Assembly (NCBI RefSeq): GCF_000518885.1
Contig: NZ_JAEL01000003.1
Location: 23,987 to 87,986 of the forward strand
Reading direction: 5' to 3'
DNA: 64,000 nt
Source: Bacillus sp. J33
GTDB lineage: Bacteria; Bacillota; Bacilli; Bacillales; Cytobacillaceae
The first letter of the stretch is position 1. Each line of letters opens with the position of its first letter. This document shows positions 8,927 to 17,586 of this stretch, piece by piece. A program made the translations under genes and the position numbers. Under the pieces are notes generated by a model, which did not search any database, was not told the DNA's origin, and was given only the letters and a program-made list of their open reading frames with translations.

Positions 8927-9358
8927 TTAAGATCTGTCCAAGGATCTTCTGTATTTATATTGATTCAGCTGAAATCGCAGATAACATCCTATGCAGAATC
9001 CAAGAATGGCAATAAAAGCAGATAGTGAAACCATTACTGTAAACACGTATCCTACAAATGTCCAGCCAAGCAGGAAACTGCTTAATCCAAGTACCAGGCA
9101 TACAACTGCAATAATCTGATTAAATTGCTGCTGCTCCCAATCTTCGTGGATATATTCAGAAGGTTCCTTCCTTAAGAACATCTTTGCTATATGCATAACA
9201 GGATTGAAACCAAAAAATAATCCCATCACGCCTGAAAGCAGGGGAATCGCCAGAATCCATGCTTCACCGGTAAGCCATGCGGCTAAAACACTTAATACAA
9301 TAGACCATTGATTGGTTCGGACCAGGGGACGGGGGATAGAAAGTGGTGCAGTTGCCAT
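8927..9358 (-). CDS. DUF4395 family membrane protein
   Basis: A 143-aa small membrane protein with about four hydrophobic segments. The conserved FGFNPVMHIAKMFL region and the overall layout match the DUF4395 family, whose function is not established. The gene is monocistronic, between the siderophore operon terminator and the convergent end of the mechanosensitive-channel-like gene. A hairpin at 8906-8931 overlapping its 3' end (AAGGCAGCC/GGCTGCCTT) may serve as its terminator, though the T tract on the minus strand is interrupted. Confidence 0.75.
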   Translation of the reverse strand: MATAPLSIPRPLVRTNQWSIVLSVLAAWLTGEAWILAIPLLSGVMGLFFGFNPVMHIAKMFLRKEPSEYIHEDWEQQQFNQIIAVVCLVLGLSSFLLGWTFVGYVFTVMVSLSAFIAILGFCIGCYLRFQLNQYKYRRSLDRS

Positions 9359-9437
9359 TAAATTTCCGACCTTTCCTATTGTCTTTATTGATATTAGTAT
9401 CTTACTTTGTTATTCCGATTTTGTGAAGAAAAAGAGC

Positions 9438-9468
9438 CAAAAAAAGCACGCTCAAAAGGACGTGCTTA
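9438..9468 (-). terminator. Terminator of the mechanosensitive-channel-like gene
   Basis: AAGCACG (9444-9450) and CGTGCTT (9461-9467) form the stem; the A run at 9439-9445 gives a U tract on the minus-strand transcript. Confidence 0.75.
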
Positions 9469-9475
9469 TGCTTTT

Positions 9476-11176
9476 CTATTTCATTGGTCCATTGTTTTCA
9501 TCCATGCGGTTATTGCGTGGATTTAATGGATCATTTGCCGGATTTCTAGTAGGATCCGGGCTCGATGGATTTATCGGTTTATCTGCTTTAGCAGGGGCAG
9601 ATGAAGTCTTGCCCTGTTTCTTTTCAGGCATTGCTTCTTTCATCACCCTCGTTGTATCTGCATCCTTATTAATGGTTGTTTCTTCAATTTTACGGTCTAG
9701 CTTCTGAAGATACTTGGCCGCAAAATCTTTTCCGCCAAGCCCAAATGATAGTCCAAAAGCAAGTGCGAGTGCCCCAAGTGTCAATATAAATGCAGCATTG
9801 ACAATGGAAGCAGCAAGGCCAAGCTGGTCAAGAGCCATAAAGATTGAGATGGCAACTATAGATACTTGGGCAACGGTTGCCAAAAATTTATAATGCGGTC
9901 CTTGAAGCACAGTGCTTAACAGCTTTTTCACAAGTGTCCCGAGCCATAGCCCTACACCCAGAATAACAAGAGCCGCAATAACATGAGGCAGGTAGGCAAT
10001 AACACCAGTTGCTAGTGTTACTAAGAAGTCAAGGCCGAGGATATTAAGAGCCTGCACCACAAACAGCAGGACAATAAGAACTTCTGCTATATAGCCGATA
10101 ACTCGGGAGAAGCTTACGCCTGACCCTGTAGCAGCAGACTTATTCAATCCCATTCCTGAGAAATAAGAATCAAATCCGATTCGCTCTAATAGATTGGAAA
10201 CAAACTTGCGAACCCATTTACCGGTCCATACGCCAATCAGTACAAAGAAAATGGCTGCGGCGATATTCGGCAGCATTGTTAGGACGTCATTCAGCATCGC
10301 AATAGCTGGACCGGAAATGCCTTCTATATCCAATCTTTCTAGTGCAGCGATGACCGTCGGAATTAAGATCAGGACAAATACAACTGTACCAATTACTGAA
10401 GCAAGGCTTGTTCCTTCAAATAAACGCGCTATGCCAAGCTTTTTTGTCAGTTTCTCCGTGCCAATTGCCTGAAGAAAATTCGTTACGATATCACGAATAA
10501 TGTTTGCAATAAACCATCCAACTAATAAGATAAGCGCAGCTGCAAGGAGTTTAGGTAAAAATGCCAGCATGCTTTCAAGCATTCCAGTAAACGGCCCGGC
10601 AATTCCATTTAGGTTCAAAGCCCCCAATACAGCTGGGAGGAAAATTAACAAGGTAAGATAAAAAACAACTTTTGCAGCCTTATCAATTAAATTGGCTGGC
10701 TGCTGCTTGTTATCCGTTAAATTCCACTTATCTAATTTCTCGTGAATCTTAAGCGTTTTTCCGCCTTTTTTAATTAAAAAACTAAGGCCGGAAGCAATTA
10801 GCCACGCAAATAATAAAATAAGAGCTGCTTTCAAAATGCTCGGCACTGCAGCCATAATGGAAGAGAACATGCCGACTAGTGGAGTTGCGATAATATTCAG
10901 ATCCAGAATATTAAAGAACAAGATAAATACGAACACTAGTAAAAGATAATAAATAACCTTGCTGATTATTTTTTCGGATGAATACTTTCTGTTTGCTTTA
11001 GCAGGAAATACTTTGTCATCGAGGCTGGTCTTGCGAAGTCCTTTTAAAACAGCCTTTTCGATAGCTTTTGCGACGACCCATCCTATTAATAAAACGAAAA
11101 GTGCCATTAATAAGTCAGGCAACTTCGCCAAAAGGTAGTCAAATCCGCCCCAATACCTGTTATTATCCAATATCAT
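9476..11176 (-). CDS. Mechanosensitive ion channel-like protein with five conserved TM-helix repeats
   Basis: A 566-aa membrane protein built of repeated units, each starting with a short Leu-Pro turn, a strongly hydrophobic helix of the form LLxALxxLLxGWxxA, then a basic/acidic amphipathic stretch. Five such units can be seen (near residues 17, 108, 205, 301 and 393). The C-terminal segment LALAFGLSFGLGGKDFAAKYL resembles the pore helix of MscS channels and is followed by a polar tail of about 75 residues rich in Pro, Asn and Lys. This matches the conserved TM-helix (PF05552-like) proteins related to small-conductance mechanosensitive channels. Gating is inferred. Monocistronic. Confidence 0.78.
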   Translation of the reverse strand: MILDNNRYWGGFDYLLAKLPDLLMALFVLLIGWVVAKAIEKAVLKGLRKTSLDDKVFPAKANRKYSSEKIISKVIYYLLLVFVFILFFNILDLNIIATPLVGMFSSIMAAVPSILKAALILLFAWLIASGLSFLIKKGGKTLKIHEKLDKWNLTDNKQQPANLIDKAAKVVFYLTLLIFLPAVLGALNLNGIAGPFTGMLESMLAFLPKLLAAALILLVGWFIANIIRDIVTNFLQAIGTEKLTKKLGIARLFEGTSLASVIGTVVFVLILIPTVIAALERLDIEGISGPAIAMLNDVLTMLPNIAAAIFFVLIGVWTGKWVRKFVSNLLERIGFDSYFSGMGLNKSAATGSGVSFSRVIGYIAEVLIVLLFVVQALNILGLDFLVTLATGVIAYLPHVIAALVILGVGLWLGTLVKKLLSTVLQGPHYKFLATVAQVSIVAISIFMALDQLGLAASIVNAAFILTLGALALAFGLSFGLGGKDFAAKYLQKLDRKIEETTINKDADTTRVMKEAMPEKKQGKTSSAPAKADKPINPSSPDPTRNPANDPLNPRNNRMDENNGPMK

Positions 11177-11252
11177 TCACTCCTTAAAGATTGGTTGATT
11201 TTCATATACCCAATCCTTATTGGAGTAAACAGAGAGACAGATTAATTCATAT

Positions 11253-11282
11253 GAAAAAAAGGCTTTGGACAAGTCCAAAGCC
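11253..11282 (-). terminator. Terminator of the pyridoxamine-oxidase-like gene
   Basis: GGCTTTGGAC (11261-11270) pairs with GTCCAAAGCC (11273-11282); the A run at 11254-11260 becomes a U tract on the minus-strand transcript. Confidence 0.88.
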
Positions 11283-11319
11283 CTGCTCAATTCAAATATG
11301 CTTGAAAAATTGAATATAT

Positions 11320-11366
11320 CCGCGAAAAACAAAATATAACCGCGAATTATTTTTTTTCCGCAAAAC
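11320..11366. repeat. Short tandem motif CCGCGAA, about three copies at 18-20 bp spacing
   Basis: CCGCGAAAAA at 11320, CCGCGAATTA at 11340 and CCGCAAAACC at 11358, separated by A/T-rich spacers, lie between the terminator and the 3' end of the oxidase-like gene. Compare the 21-bp arrays at 39339 and 47495. Confidence 0.55.
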
Positions 11367-11387
11367 CTAAATTTGATTCCAGAACTA

Positions 11388-12023
11388 CTAATACAACCTT
11401 TTCTCATAGCTTTCCTGAAGGGCTGCTTCTATCTTGTCACTGTCTATATCAGGCAGGTTCACATGGTCGGCAATGATTTTTGAAGGTTTAGGCAAATCTT
11501 TCTTTGCCAGCCATCCGCTATGATCCCAAAGTTTAGATCGCTTAAACGCTTTTGCGCAGTGAATATAGCATTCTTCCACTTCAACAGCTATGCCCAGAAT
11601 TGGATTCTTTCCTTGGGCAGCCATTTTCTCTAAAATCTCCGTGTCTCTAATAATTTTTGCACGGCCGTTTATTCTTAGTGTTTCCTCCAGGCCGGGAATA
11701 ACAAATAACAGGCCAATATAAGGGTTTGAAAGAATGTTGAGCAGTGAATCCAATCTTTTATTGCCCGGGCGTTCAGGGATAATAAAAGTCTTTTCATCCA
11801 AAATATGTACAAAACCAGGGGCATCGCCGCGCGGGGATGTGTCGCAGCTGCCGGAGCTGTCAGCCGTTGAAAGAAACACTATTGGGGATTTGCTGATAAA
11901 ATCCCGGCAGTGGTGATCCAGCTTATGGATAACTTTATTGGCTACTGTCCTGCTGGGAGTCCCCAGCAGGGAACGGAGCTCTTCCTCAGAAACAATAACG
12001 CTATTAAAAACAGTATCTATCAA
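11388..12023 (-). CDS. Pyridoxamine 5'-phosphate oxidase family protein (FMN-binding split barrel)
   Basis: A 211-aa protein of the pyridoxamine-phosphate-oxidase-like split-barrel fold: VFLSTADSSGSCDTSPRGD, FIIPERPGNKRLDSLLNI and LLFVIPGLEETLRINGRAKI are the characteristic flavin-binding blocks of the MSMEG_1061-type subgroup. It probably binds FMN or F420-like cofactors, but the substrate cannot be named and true PLP synthesis is unlikely. Translation starts at TTG 12023 with GAGGAGGGA upstream on the minus strand. It lies directly downstream of the EamA transporter gene with a GC-rich hairpin between, so co-transcription is possible. Confidence 0.8.
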   Translation of the reverse strand: MIDTVFNSVIVSEEELRSLLGTPSRTVANKVIHKLDHHCRDFISKSPIVFLSTADSSGSCDTSPRGDAPGFVHILDEKTFIIPERPGNKRLDSLLNILSNPYIGLLFVIPGLEETLRINGRAKIIRDTEILEKMAAQGKNPILGIAVEVEECYIHCAKAFKRSKLWDHSGWLAKKDLPKPSKIIADHVNLPDIDSDKIEAALQESYEKRLY

Positions 12024-12077
12024 AAAAATCCCTCCTCATAGCTTTATGTATTCAAGAAGAAGGAGGGGTTCCCCTCC

Positions 12078-12971
12078 TTACGTGCTAAAACGATTCTTTG
12101 AAACTTTTTTAAAAGACAACTGCGGGATGCTTATGCCTATCAGGATTAGAATAATCCCAAAGGTTTGTGCTTCTGTGATTCTTTCTCCGAGCAGAAGCAT
12201 GGCAGCAGCAACAGCAGCTGGCAGTTCAGCTGATCCGATGATCGTGGCAAGCCCTGAATCTATGTGGGGGGAACCGATTGCAAAGAATATTATTGGGAAA
12301 ATCGCTCCGAATAAAGCAGTCAGCAGCCCGAATTTCCATAAACCTTGCAGCTGTATCTCTCCGCTTATTAATAGGGGGCCGGAAACAGCAGCAACCAACA
12401 GCAGGCCGCCAAGAGTAATAAAGATGCTTCGCTGTATGCCGGGGATTCCTTTTCCGGCTTTGCCGCTTGCGAAAATAAACGATGCAAAGGTAACAGCTGA
12501 GAGAAGACCATAAATTAATCCGTCCGCTTTAATGGAATGGGCACTAGAGGCAAGTAGGTTGCTTGCAAACACAGTACCTATAATCAGCAAAATCGCAGAA
12601 ATGATTTTTGCATTGCTTGGTCTCTTTTTTTCATACAATGCTTCTATAAGAATGCCAATCCATGTGAATTGGAATAACAGAACAACCGCAATGGAAGCCG
12701 GATTCCGATCAAGGCTCATGCCGTAAAGAATACCCGTTAAACTCAGTGAAGCTCCGGTAATTAACAAAGCTGCTGTTTGTTTAAGGGTGATTTTTGTTTT
12801 TTTAATAAATGGGAAGGAAAGCAATAACAAAAGGAGCCCAAATAAATATTGGCTTCCTGTCAGTTCGTGCACAGTATGGCCTGCCTGCAGCCCTAGCTTG
12901 ACAATGGATGCCAGGATGCCATAACTGCATGCGCCTAAAAAAATAAATAGAGAATACTTTAAATGTGCCAT
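12078..12971 (-). CDS. DMT superfamily exporter (EamA domains)
   Basis: A 297-aa protein with about ten hydrophobic helices arranged as two EamA repeats (about 5-140 and 150-285), the drug/metabolite transporter layout. Conserved features include the start of repeat one (YSLFIFLGACSYGILASI) and GERITEAQTFGIILILIGI near the end of repeat two. Substrate unknown. The gene is followed on the same strand after 54 nt by the oxidase-like gene; a hairpin (AAGGAGGGG/CCTCCTT) lies in the gap. Confidence 0.85.
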   Translation of the reverse strand: MAHLKYSLFIFLGACSYGILASIVKLGLQAGHTVHELTGSQYLFGLLLLLLSFPFIKKTKITLKQTAALLITGASLSLTGILYGMSLDRNPASIAVVLLFQFTWIGILIEALYEKKRPSNAKIISAILLIIGTVFASNLLASSAHSIKADGLIYGLLSAVTFASFIFASGKAGKGIPGIQRSIFITLGGLLLVAAVSGPLLISGEIQLQGLWKFGLLTALFGAIFPIIFFAIGSPHIDSGLATIIGSAELPAAVAAAMLLLGERITEAQTFGIILILIGISIPQLSFKKVSKNRFST

Positions 12972-13076
12972 TATGGAAACTCCTTACTATAGTTGTATGA
13001 ATGAATCAGGTTCATCATAACATCTCAGAGCGGCTGCATGGGAAAATATTTACCGGATAAATAATCCGCTTCAGAC

Positions 13077-13110
13077 AAAAAAAGAGCCAGTGATTCTTCT
13101 CACTGGCTCT
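13077..13110 (-). terminator. Terminator of dps
   Basis: AGAGCCAGTGA (13083-13093) pairs with TCACTGGCTCT (13100-13110); the A run to the left gives a U tract on the minus strand. Confidence 0.9.
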
Positions 13111-13124
13111 TGTTCTATGAAAGT

Positions 13125-13562
13125 TTATTCTCCTAAGTAGGCGTTCAGCATCCAAATATGAGTATCGAGTTTTTCCATAAGCCCGATTGCAAAGTCTGCT
13201 GTCACTTGATCATCGTGATCTTCAGCAAGCTGGGCTAAAGAAATTAATTGCTCTTTTAGGTGTTTATAATCTGCAGCCAGAGTCGCAACCATATCTTCAG
13301 CTTTGCTTTCGCCATTATTCTCTTCCAGGGTAGCTGCACTTAAAAATTCCTTAAAGCTTGCTACAGGAGTACCGCCAATCGCAAGCAGGCGTTCCGCTGC
13401 TTCATCCACAACTTCTGCTGCTTCATTGTATAACTCCTCGAATTTTTCATGAAGGGTAAAGAAGAAAGGCCCTTTTACAAACCAGTGATAACGGTGCAAT
13501 TTAGTATAAAGAACACTCCAGTTTGCGATTTGTACATTTAAAGCTGAATATAATTTTTCCAT
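13125..13562 (-). CDS. dps: Dps family ferritin-like DNA-protection protein
   Basis: A 145-aa Dps/MrgA protein. The intersubunit ferroxidase residues are visible: His in YHWFVKGP, His in TLHEKFEELYNEAAEVVDE and the Asp/Glu of VDEAAERLLAIGG. It forms dodecamers that oxidise and store iron with peroxide and can shield DNA. A perfect PerR-type box and a good sigma-A promoter lie upstream on the minus strand, pointing to peroxide/metal regulation as for B. subtilis mrgA. Monocistronic with its own terminator. A GGGGGAT ribosome site precedes the ATG. Confidence 0.93.
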   Translation of the reverse strand: MEKLYSALNVQIANWSVLYTKLHRYHWFVKGPFFFTLHEKFEELYNEAAEVVDEAAERLLAIGGTPVASFKEFLSAATLEENNGESKAEDMVATLAADYKHLKEQLISLAQLAEDHDDQVTADFAIGLMEKLDTHIWMLNAYLGE

Positions 13563-13584
13563 TTGAAAATCCCCCTTTGATTAG

Positions 13585-13645
13585 CTTGTAATTTTATTAT
13601 AACAAATATCAAATTAAAATCAATACTTATTTATAATAATTATAA
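13585..13645 (-). promoter_or_regulatory. dps promoter with PerR box
   Basis: TTATAATAATTATAA at 13631-13645 equals the PerR consensus (7-1-7). On the minus strand it is followed by TTGATT, a 16-nt spacer and TATAAT just upstream of dps. A second, imperfect copy overlaps the -10 region. Confidence 0.82.
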
Positions 13646-13808
13646 ATAAGTTTTTTATGTTTTATATAGGGGGAATAATGAACAAAAAATCCCGGAGTTA
13701 AACTGATGGTTTAGTATTCAGGCATGGGGAGAGAAACAGATAGTAATTAACAAATTAAAAAATGTGAAGGACGAGTAGCAAGGGAAAGCAAAAAGCTAGA
13801 GGAACCCT

Positions 13809-13858
13809 GATGAAGGCCAAATTCCTGGCAGAAGCCTCCGGAAATGTCCTTCATAACC
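13809..13858. repeat. Solo copy of the 52-bp intergenic repeat
   Basis: A stretch beginning GATGAAGGCCAAATTCCTGG and continuing with GGAAATGTCCTTCATAA matches the unit that is tandemly repeated at 39500-39710. The rest of the gap 13650-13957 shows no gene. Confidence 0.6.
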
Positions 13859-13959
13859 TAATAAAGAAACATTGATCTTACTCTTTTCCTTTATTGACAG
13901 AACATATATTTGAATAAATGGCGGATTCCTATTTTTATTTAATTGTTAAGAGTATGCTT

Positions 13960-14003
13960 AAAAAAAACAGGAGTACAAATTAAACAATTTGTACTCCTGT
14001 TTT
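13960..14003 (-). terminator. Terminator of the VTT-domain gene
   Basis: AACAGGAGTACAAAT (13966-13980) pairs perfectly with ATTTGTACTCCTGTT (13987-14001); flanking A and T runs make it potentially bidirectional. Confidence 0.9.
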
Positions 14004-14055
14004 GGATTTATTCTTCTTTCGAGCGGAATCAGGTTAGTCCTAAACCTAGTTAGAG

Positions 14056-14637
14056 TTATGCAGTTTTATTTCTCTTTTTCATAATGAGATAAATGCCATA
14101 AGCCACAAGAATGATTAGTCCGCCAACCAATGTTAGAAGGCTGAAATTTTCTTCGATAAAGGTTTTGGCCTGAGCGCCAAGCACCATAATGATGGCAGCT
14201 TCCAAAAAGAAGCGTGCTCCCCGGCCGATGATGGACCAAATGACTAAAACCCTCAGACGGATATTAGATATTCCGGCAAAAATCGTAAAGACTTTATAAG
14301 GAATCGGTGTAAATGCAGAAATTAAAATCGCCATCGGACCATACTTCGTAAAATAGTTTTCAACCTTTTGGATTCTTTCTTCAGAGATAATGAACCTTAA
14401 TACAGGCCGGCCAAGCTTTTTTCCGATAAACCATCCAAGTATGGCACCGAGTACGGAAGCGACCGTGGTAATTAAAGCATACCAAAGCACACTGTCAGGG
14501 TTGGAAATCCCCATTGGAATCAGCAGTACATCAGGAGGAATCGGAAAGAATGAAGAATCGGCAAAAGAGACAAAAAACAAGCCAAATACTCCGTACTCTA
14601 TTAGCCATTCTTCAATTGCATGAATCATTTCAGACAT
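14056..14637 (-). CDS. YqaA/DedA-related VTT-domain membrane protein
   Basis: A 193-aa membrane protein with the VTT (SNARE-associated/DedA) signature: FADSSFFPIPPDVLLIPMG, then LGAILGWFIGKKLGRPVL, and the conserved FTPIPYKVFTIFAGI block. DedA relatives support membrane homeostasis and lipid-carrier handling; the YqaA subgroup function is not settled. AGGAG lies upstream of the ATG on the minus strand. Monocistronic, divergent from the TauE-family gene, with a strong terminator. Confidence 0.85.
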   Translation of the reverse strand: MSEMIHAIEEWLIEYGVFGLFFVSFADSSFFPIPPDVLLIPMGISNPDSVLWYALITTVASVLGAILGWFIGKKLGRPVLRFIISEERIQKVENYFTKYGPMAILISAFTPIPYKVFTIFAGISNIRLRVLVIWSIIGRGARFFLEAAIIMVLGAQAKTFIEENFSLLTLVGGLIILVAYGIYLIMKKRNKTA

Positions 14638-14856
14638 TTATTATAATCTCCTTTATAGCTTTCATAATCACATATGTGAAGTATACCATTTTTCAGGCCA
14701 GCCCGTCATGCCGGAATGGACAGGGAAGGGGGTGGATTGAAATTTTCTTTTCCGCCTGGTTTTTATAAATATCAATGTCTATACTTATAAACTCTGCTAA
14801 GTATGGTAAAGTGATATAGTATCGATAAAATGTACATAAACAAGTGAGGATTCCAC

Positions 14857-15741
14857 ATGGAATATTTATTCTTTATTACTCTTGGAGCACTTATCAGTGT
14901 GCTCTCGGGCTTCTTTGGGGTAGGAGGGGGATTTATCTTAACCCCTATGCTGATGCTGTTTGGATTCTCCCCTATTGAAGCGATTACGACGAGTTTGCTA
15001 TTTTCAATCGGAACCTCCATTTCCGGCATTTCCGCTCATATCAAGATGAAGAATATTTTACTGAAGCAAGGTCTTATCCTTGGCCTAAGCGGAATGGCAG
15101 CAACGCAGGCTGCACATCCATTTGTTTTGTTTTTAGAGGAAAAAGGCTGGGATGATTGGGCAGTCCCTATGTTTTATATCATCCTTCTGTCTTACTTTGC
15201 ACTTAATATGCTGAAAAGGGGAAATAAAGCTAAATCTGGTGCAGATCGTGCAGATGAACAGTCACCTTCAATTGTTAAGATGGTTTTAATCGGGTTTTTT
15301 GCCGGATTTGTATCGACCACGCTGGGGGTTGGCGGCGGCTTTATTATGGTGCCTTTATCGGTTGCCTTTTTGGGATTAATGCCTAAAAAAGCGGTGGGCA
15401 CCAGCTTATTTGCCGTTCTATTAATCGTTTCTGCAGGTTTTCTCTCGTATGCTTCCACGGTTTCCATTGATTATTGGATTGGCCTTTCTCTTGTAGCAGG
15501 CGGACTGGCCGGCTCGCAATTTGGGGCCAAGCTTACTTCCTATTTTGAAAACGAAGAGATTACGTATATGCTTGGCGCTCTTTATATGGCGACAGTGGCA
15601 AGCGTGATCCTTAAACTAGTGAACCTGGATTATGCGGGCCTTGTCTTAATGGCTATTTTTGTAGGCGGCTTTTTAATAAGAAGCATGGTTAAAATGAAAT
15701 TGGCAAATTCCCGTTATAATGCAAAAAAGGAGAGACCGTGA
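14857..15741 (+). CDS. Sulfite exporter TauE/SafE family protein
   Basis: A 294-aa permease of the TauE/SafE (DUF81) family with two homologous halves, each opening with a Gly-rich motif: GFFGVGGGFILTPMLMLFGF near the N-terminus and STTLGVGGGFIMVPLSVAFL near residue 160. Family members export sulfite, sulfoacetate or related organic anions; the substrate here is unknown. AAGTGAGGA precedes the ATG. The stop codon is embedded in the terminator hairpin. Monocistronic. Confidence 0.88.
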   Translation: MEYLFFITLGALISVLSGFFGVGGGFILTPMLMLFGFSPIEAITTSLLFSIGTSISGISAHIKMKNILLKQGLILGLSGMAATQAAHPFVLFLEEKGWDDWAVPMFYIILLSYFALNMLKRGNKAKSGADRADEQSPSIVKMVLIGFFAGFVSTTLGVGGGFIMVPLSVAFLGLMPKKAVGTSLFAVLLIVSAGFLSYASTVSIDYWIGLSLVAGGLAGSQFGAKLTSYFENEEITYMLGALYMATVASVILKLVNLDYAGLVLMAIFVGGFLIRSMVKMKLANSRYNAKKERP

Positions 15742-15757
15742 TGGCCTCTCTTTTTTG
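15728..15757 (+). terminator. Terminator of the TauE/SafE gene
   Basis: GAGAGACC/GGCCTCTC stem (one mismatch) followed by TTTTTTG; overlaps the stop codon. Confidence 0.75.
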
Positions 15758-15772
15758 TTTTGCTCTATTAAC

Positions 15773-15852
15773 TGTCTAGCTCCAGCACCTGTCTGTCGGG
15801 GGGAGGCATCAAGCAAATCTCCCTTGATAGACTTCACAGGAACGAGCTTTTT
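15773..15852. repeat. Degenerate copy of the dispersed palindromic repeat (TGTCTAGCTCCAGC family)
   Basis: The left end TGTCTAGCTCCAGCACCTGT matches the left end of the copies at 20364 and 62355; the right half has diverged. Lies between the convergent TauE and argS genes. Confidence 0.5.
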
Positions 15853-15880
15853 TTGCTGAAGGCGATTGTGGCAGTTTTTA

Positions 15881-17566
15881 TTACATTTGTTCAGGCACGC
15901 TCATTCCCAGTGTATTCATGCCATCCGAGAGAACAATTGTGACAGCTCTGACTAGTGCCAGTCTTTCTGCAGTGCTTGCATCTTTCTCAAGAATTCGGAC
16001 CTGGCCATAATACCTGTTAAAAGCTTGTGCGAGATCAAGTAGATATTTAGCCAGGACAGAAGGGGAAAGCAGCTGGTATGCCTGTTTTAGCTTGTCTGAG
16101 TATATATTGAGCATTTTTACAATCTCCCAGCTATATGGATCTGAAAGTCCCTTCTCAACTGAAGGGCCGATGTCAGCCTTGCGGAGGAGGGAATAGGCAC
16201 GTGCATTGGTGTACTGCAGATAAGGGCCGGTTTCTCCTTCAAATGTCAGCATGTCTTCAAGTGAAAACTCAATATTATTCATGCGGTCATTTTTTAGGTC
16301 ATGAAAGAGGATGGCTCCAATGCCTACTGCCCTTGCAATTTCGTCCCTATTTTCCAAACCGGGATTTTTATCTTCAATATTCTTTTTAGCGAGAAGGATT
16401 GCTTCATCTAAAACCTCCTCAAGAAGAATCACCCTGCCTTTTCGGGTGGACATCTTTTTGCCTTCCTTCATATAAAGACCGAAAGGAACGTGAGTCATCA
16501 GGTCAGCCCATTCACAGCCAAGCTTTTTAAGAACCCCTTTAACCTGGCGGAAATGGATGCTTTGCTCTTGACCAACAATATATAGGGACTGATCGAATTG
16601 ATAATGCTCCTTTCTGAAAAAAGCAGCAGCTAAATCGCGGGTGGCGTAAAGGGTTGCGCCATCCGATTTTTTAATCAGGCAGGGAGGGAGATCTTCATCA
16701 GTCAATGGAACAACTTCAGCTCCATCTGACAAAACCAGCAAGTTTTTGGCGCCAAGCTCATTAATGACAGCTTCCATCTTGTCGTTATAAAAAGCCTCAC
16801 CATTAAAATTATCAAAATGGATTCCAAGCATGTCATAAATCCGCTGGAATTCTTTCAAAGACTCTTCTCTAAACCAGCCCCATAGGCCAGCAGCTTCTTC
16901 ATTTCCATTTTCCAGCTCTTTGAACCAGGCTCGTGCCTCATCCTCTAAACCAGGATTTTTTTCTGCTTCCTCATGAAATCGAATATATAGGCTGAGCAGC
17001 TCATTAATTGGATTTTCTTTTACTTTATCAGGCTCTCCCCATTTCCTGTAAGCCGTGATTAATTTGCCAAACTGGGTGCCCCAGTCACCTAAGTGATTGA
17101 TTCTAACCGTTTTGAAGCCGCACTTTTCAGCCAAATTGCCGAGTGCGTTTCCTATCACAGTCGAACGAAGGTGCCCCATGGAAAAAGGTTTTGCAATGTT
17201 TGGCGACGAAAAGTCGAGAACCACTGTTTTCCCAGTTCCAATTGAAAGCTTTCCATACTCCTCTTCTGTAAGAATTCTTCTCATTATTGCCTTGCTGGCA
17301 TCCGCTTTTGAAAAGAAGACATTAATATAAGGGCCGGCGGCTTCTGCTTTTTCAATGAGCGGATCATTTATTCGGCCGGCAATTTCATTGGCAATAGCTG
17401 CGGGGGATTTTCTGAATGCTTTGGCTAGTCTAAAGCAAGGAAAAGCTAAATCCCCGTGTTCTCGATTTTTAGGAACCTCCATTAAGTCAGCGATGGCAAC
17501 AGCTGACATATGCCCATCTAAAACAGATGACAGCTGAGCTGTAAAAATTTCTTTAAAGTTCAACAT
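15881..17566 (-). CDS. argS: Arginyl-tRNA synthetase (non-B. subtilis type, T-box controlled)
   Basis: A 561-aa class I synthetase charging tRNA-Arg. After the N-terminal additional domain (about 1-90) comes SPNIAKPFSMGHLRSTVIG, where SMGH stands in the HIGH position, and later KKMSTRKGRV in the KMSKS position; the C-terminal DALR anticodon-binding domain is present (YLQYTNARAYSLL onward). From memory, the B. subtilis housekeeping enzyme has HLGH and KMSKR, so this is a different lineage, possibly a second, inducible copy. Start ATG 17566 has GGGAGGTG upstream; a longer frame begins inside the T-box leader. Arginine-limitation control is inferred from the T-box. Confidence 0.93.
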   Translation of the reverse strand: MLNFKEIFTAQLSSVLDGHMSAVAIADLMEVPKNREHGDLAFPCFRLAKAFRKSPAAIANEIAGRINDPLIEKAEAAGPYINVFFSKADASKAIMRRILTEEEYGKLSIGTGKTVVLDFSSPNIAKPFSMGHLRSTVIGNALGNLAEKCGFKTVRINHLGDWGTQFGKLITAYRKWGEPDKVKENPINELLSLYIRFHEEAEKNPGLEDEARAWFKELENGNEEAAGLWGWFREESLKEFQRIYDMLGIHFDNFNGEAFYNDKMEAVINELGAKNLLVLSDGAEVVPLTDEDLPPCLIKKSDGATLYATRDLAAAFFRKEHYQFDQSLYIVGQEQSIHFRQVKGVLKKLGCEWADLMTHVPFGLYMKEGKKMSTRKGRVILLEEVLDEAILLAKKNIEDKNPGLENRDEIARAVGIGAILFHDLKNDRMNNIEFSLEDMLTFEGETGPYLQYTNARAYSLLRKADIGPSVEKGLSDPYSWEIVKMLNIYSDKLKQAYQLLSPSVLAKYLLDLAQAFNRYYGQVRILEKDASTAERLALVRAVTIVLSDGMNTLGMSVPEQM

Positions 17567-17586
17567 GATTACACCTCCCTGAAAAT

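Noticed and set aside
12078..12513. Plus-strand open frame opposite the EamA gene (191 codons from 11938)
   Set aside because: No ribosome site or recognisable domain; the minus-strand transporter and oxidase genes account for the coding signal.
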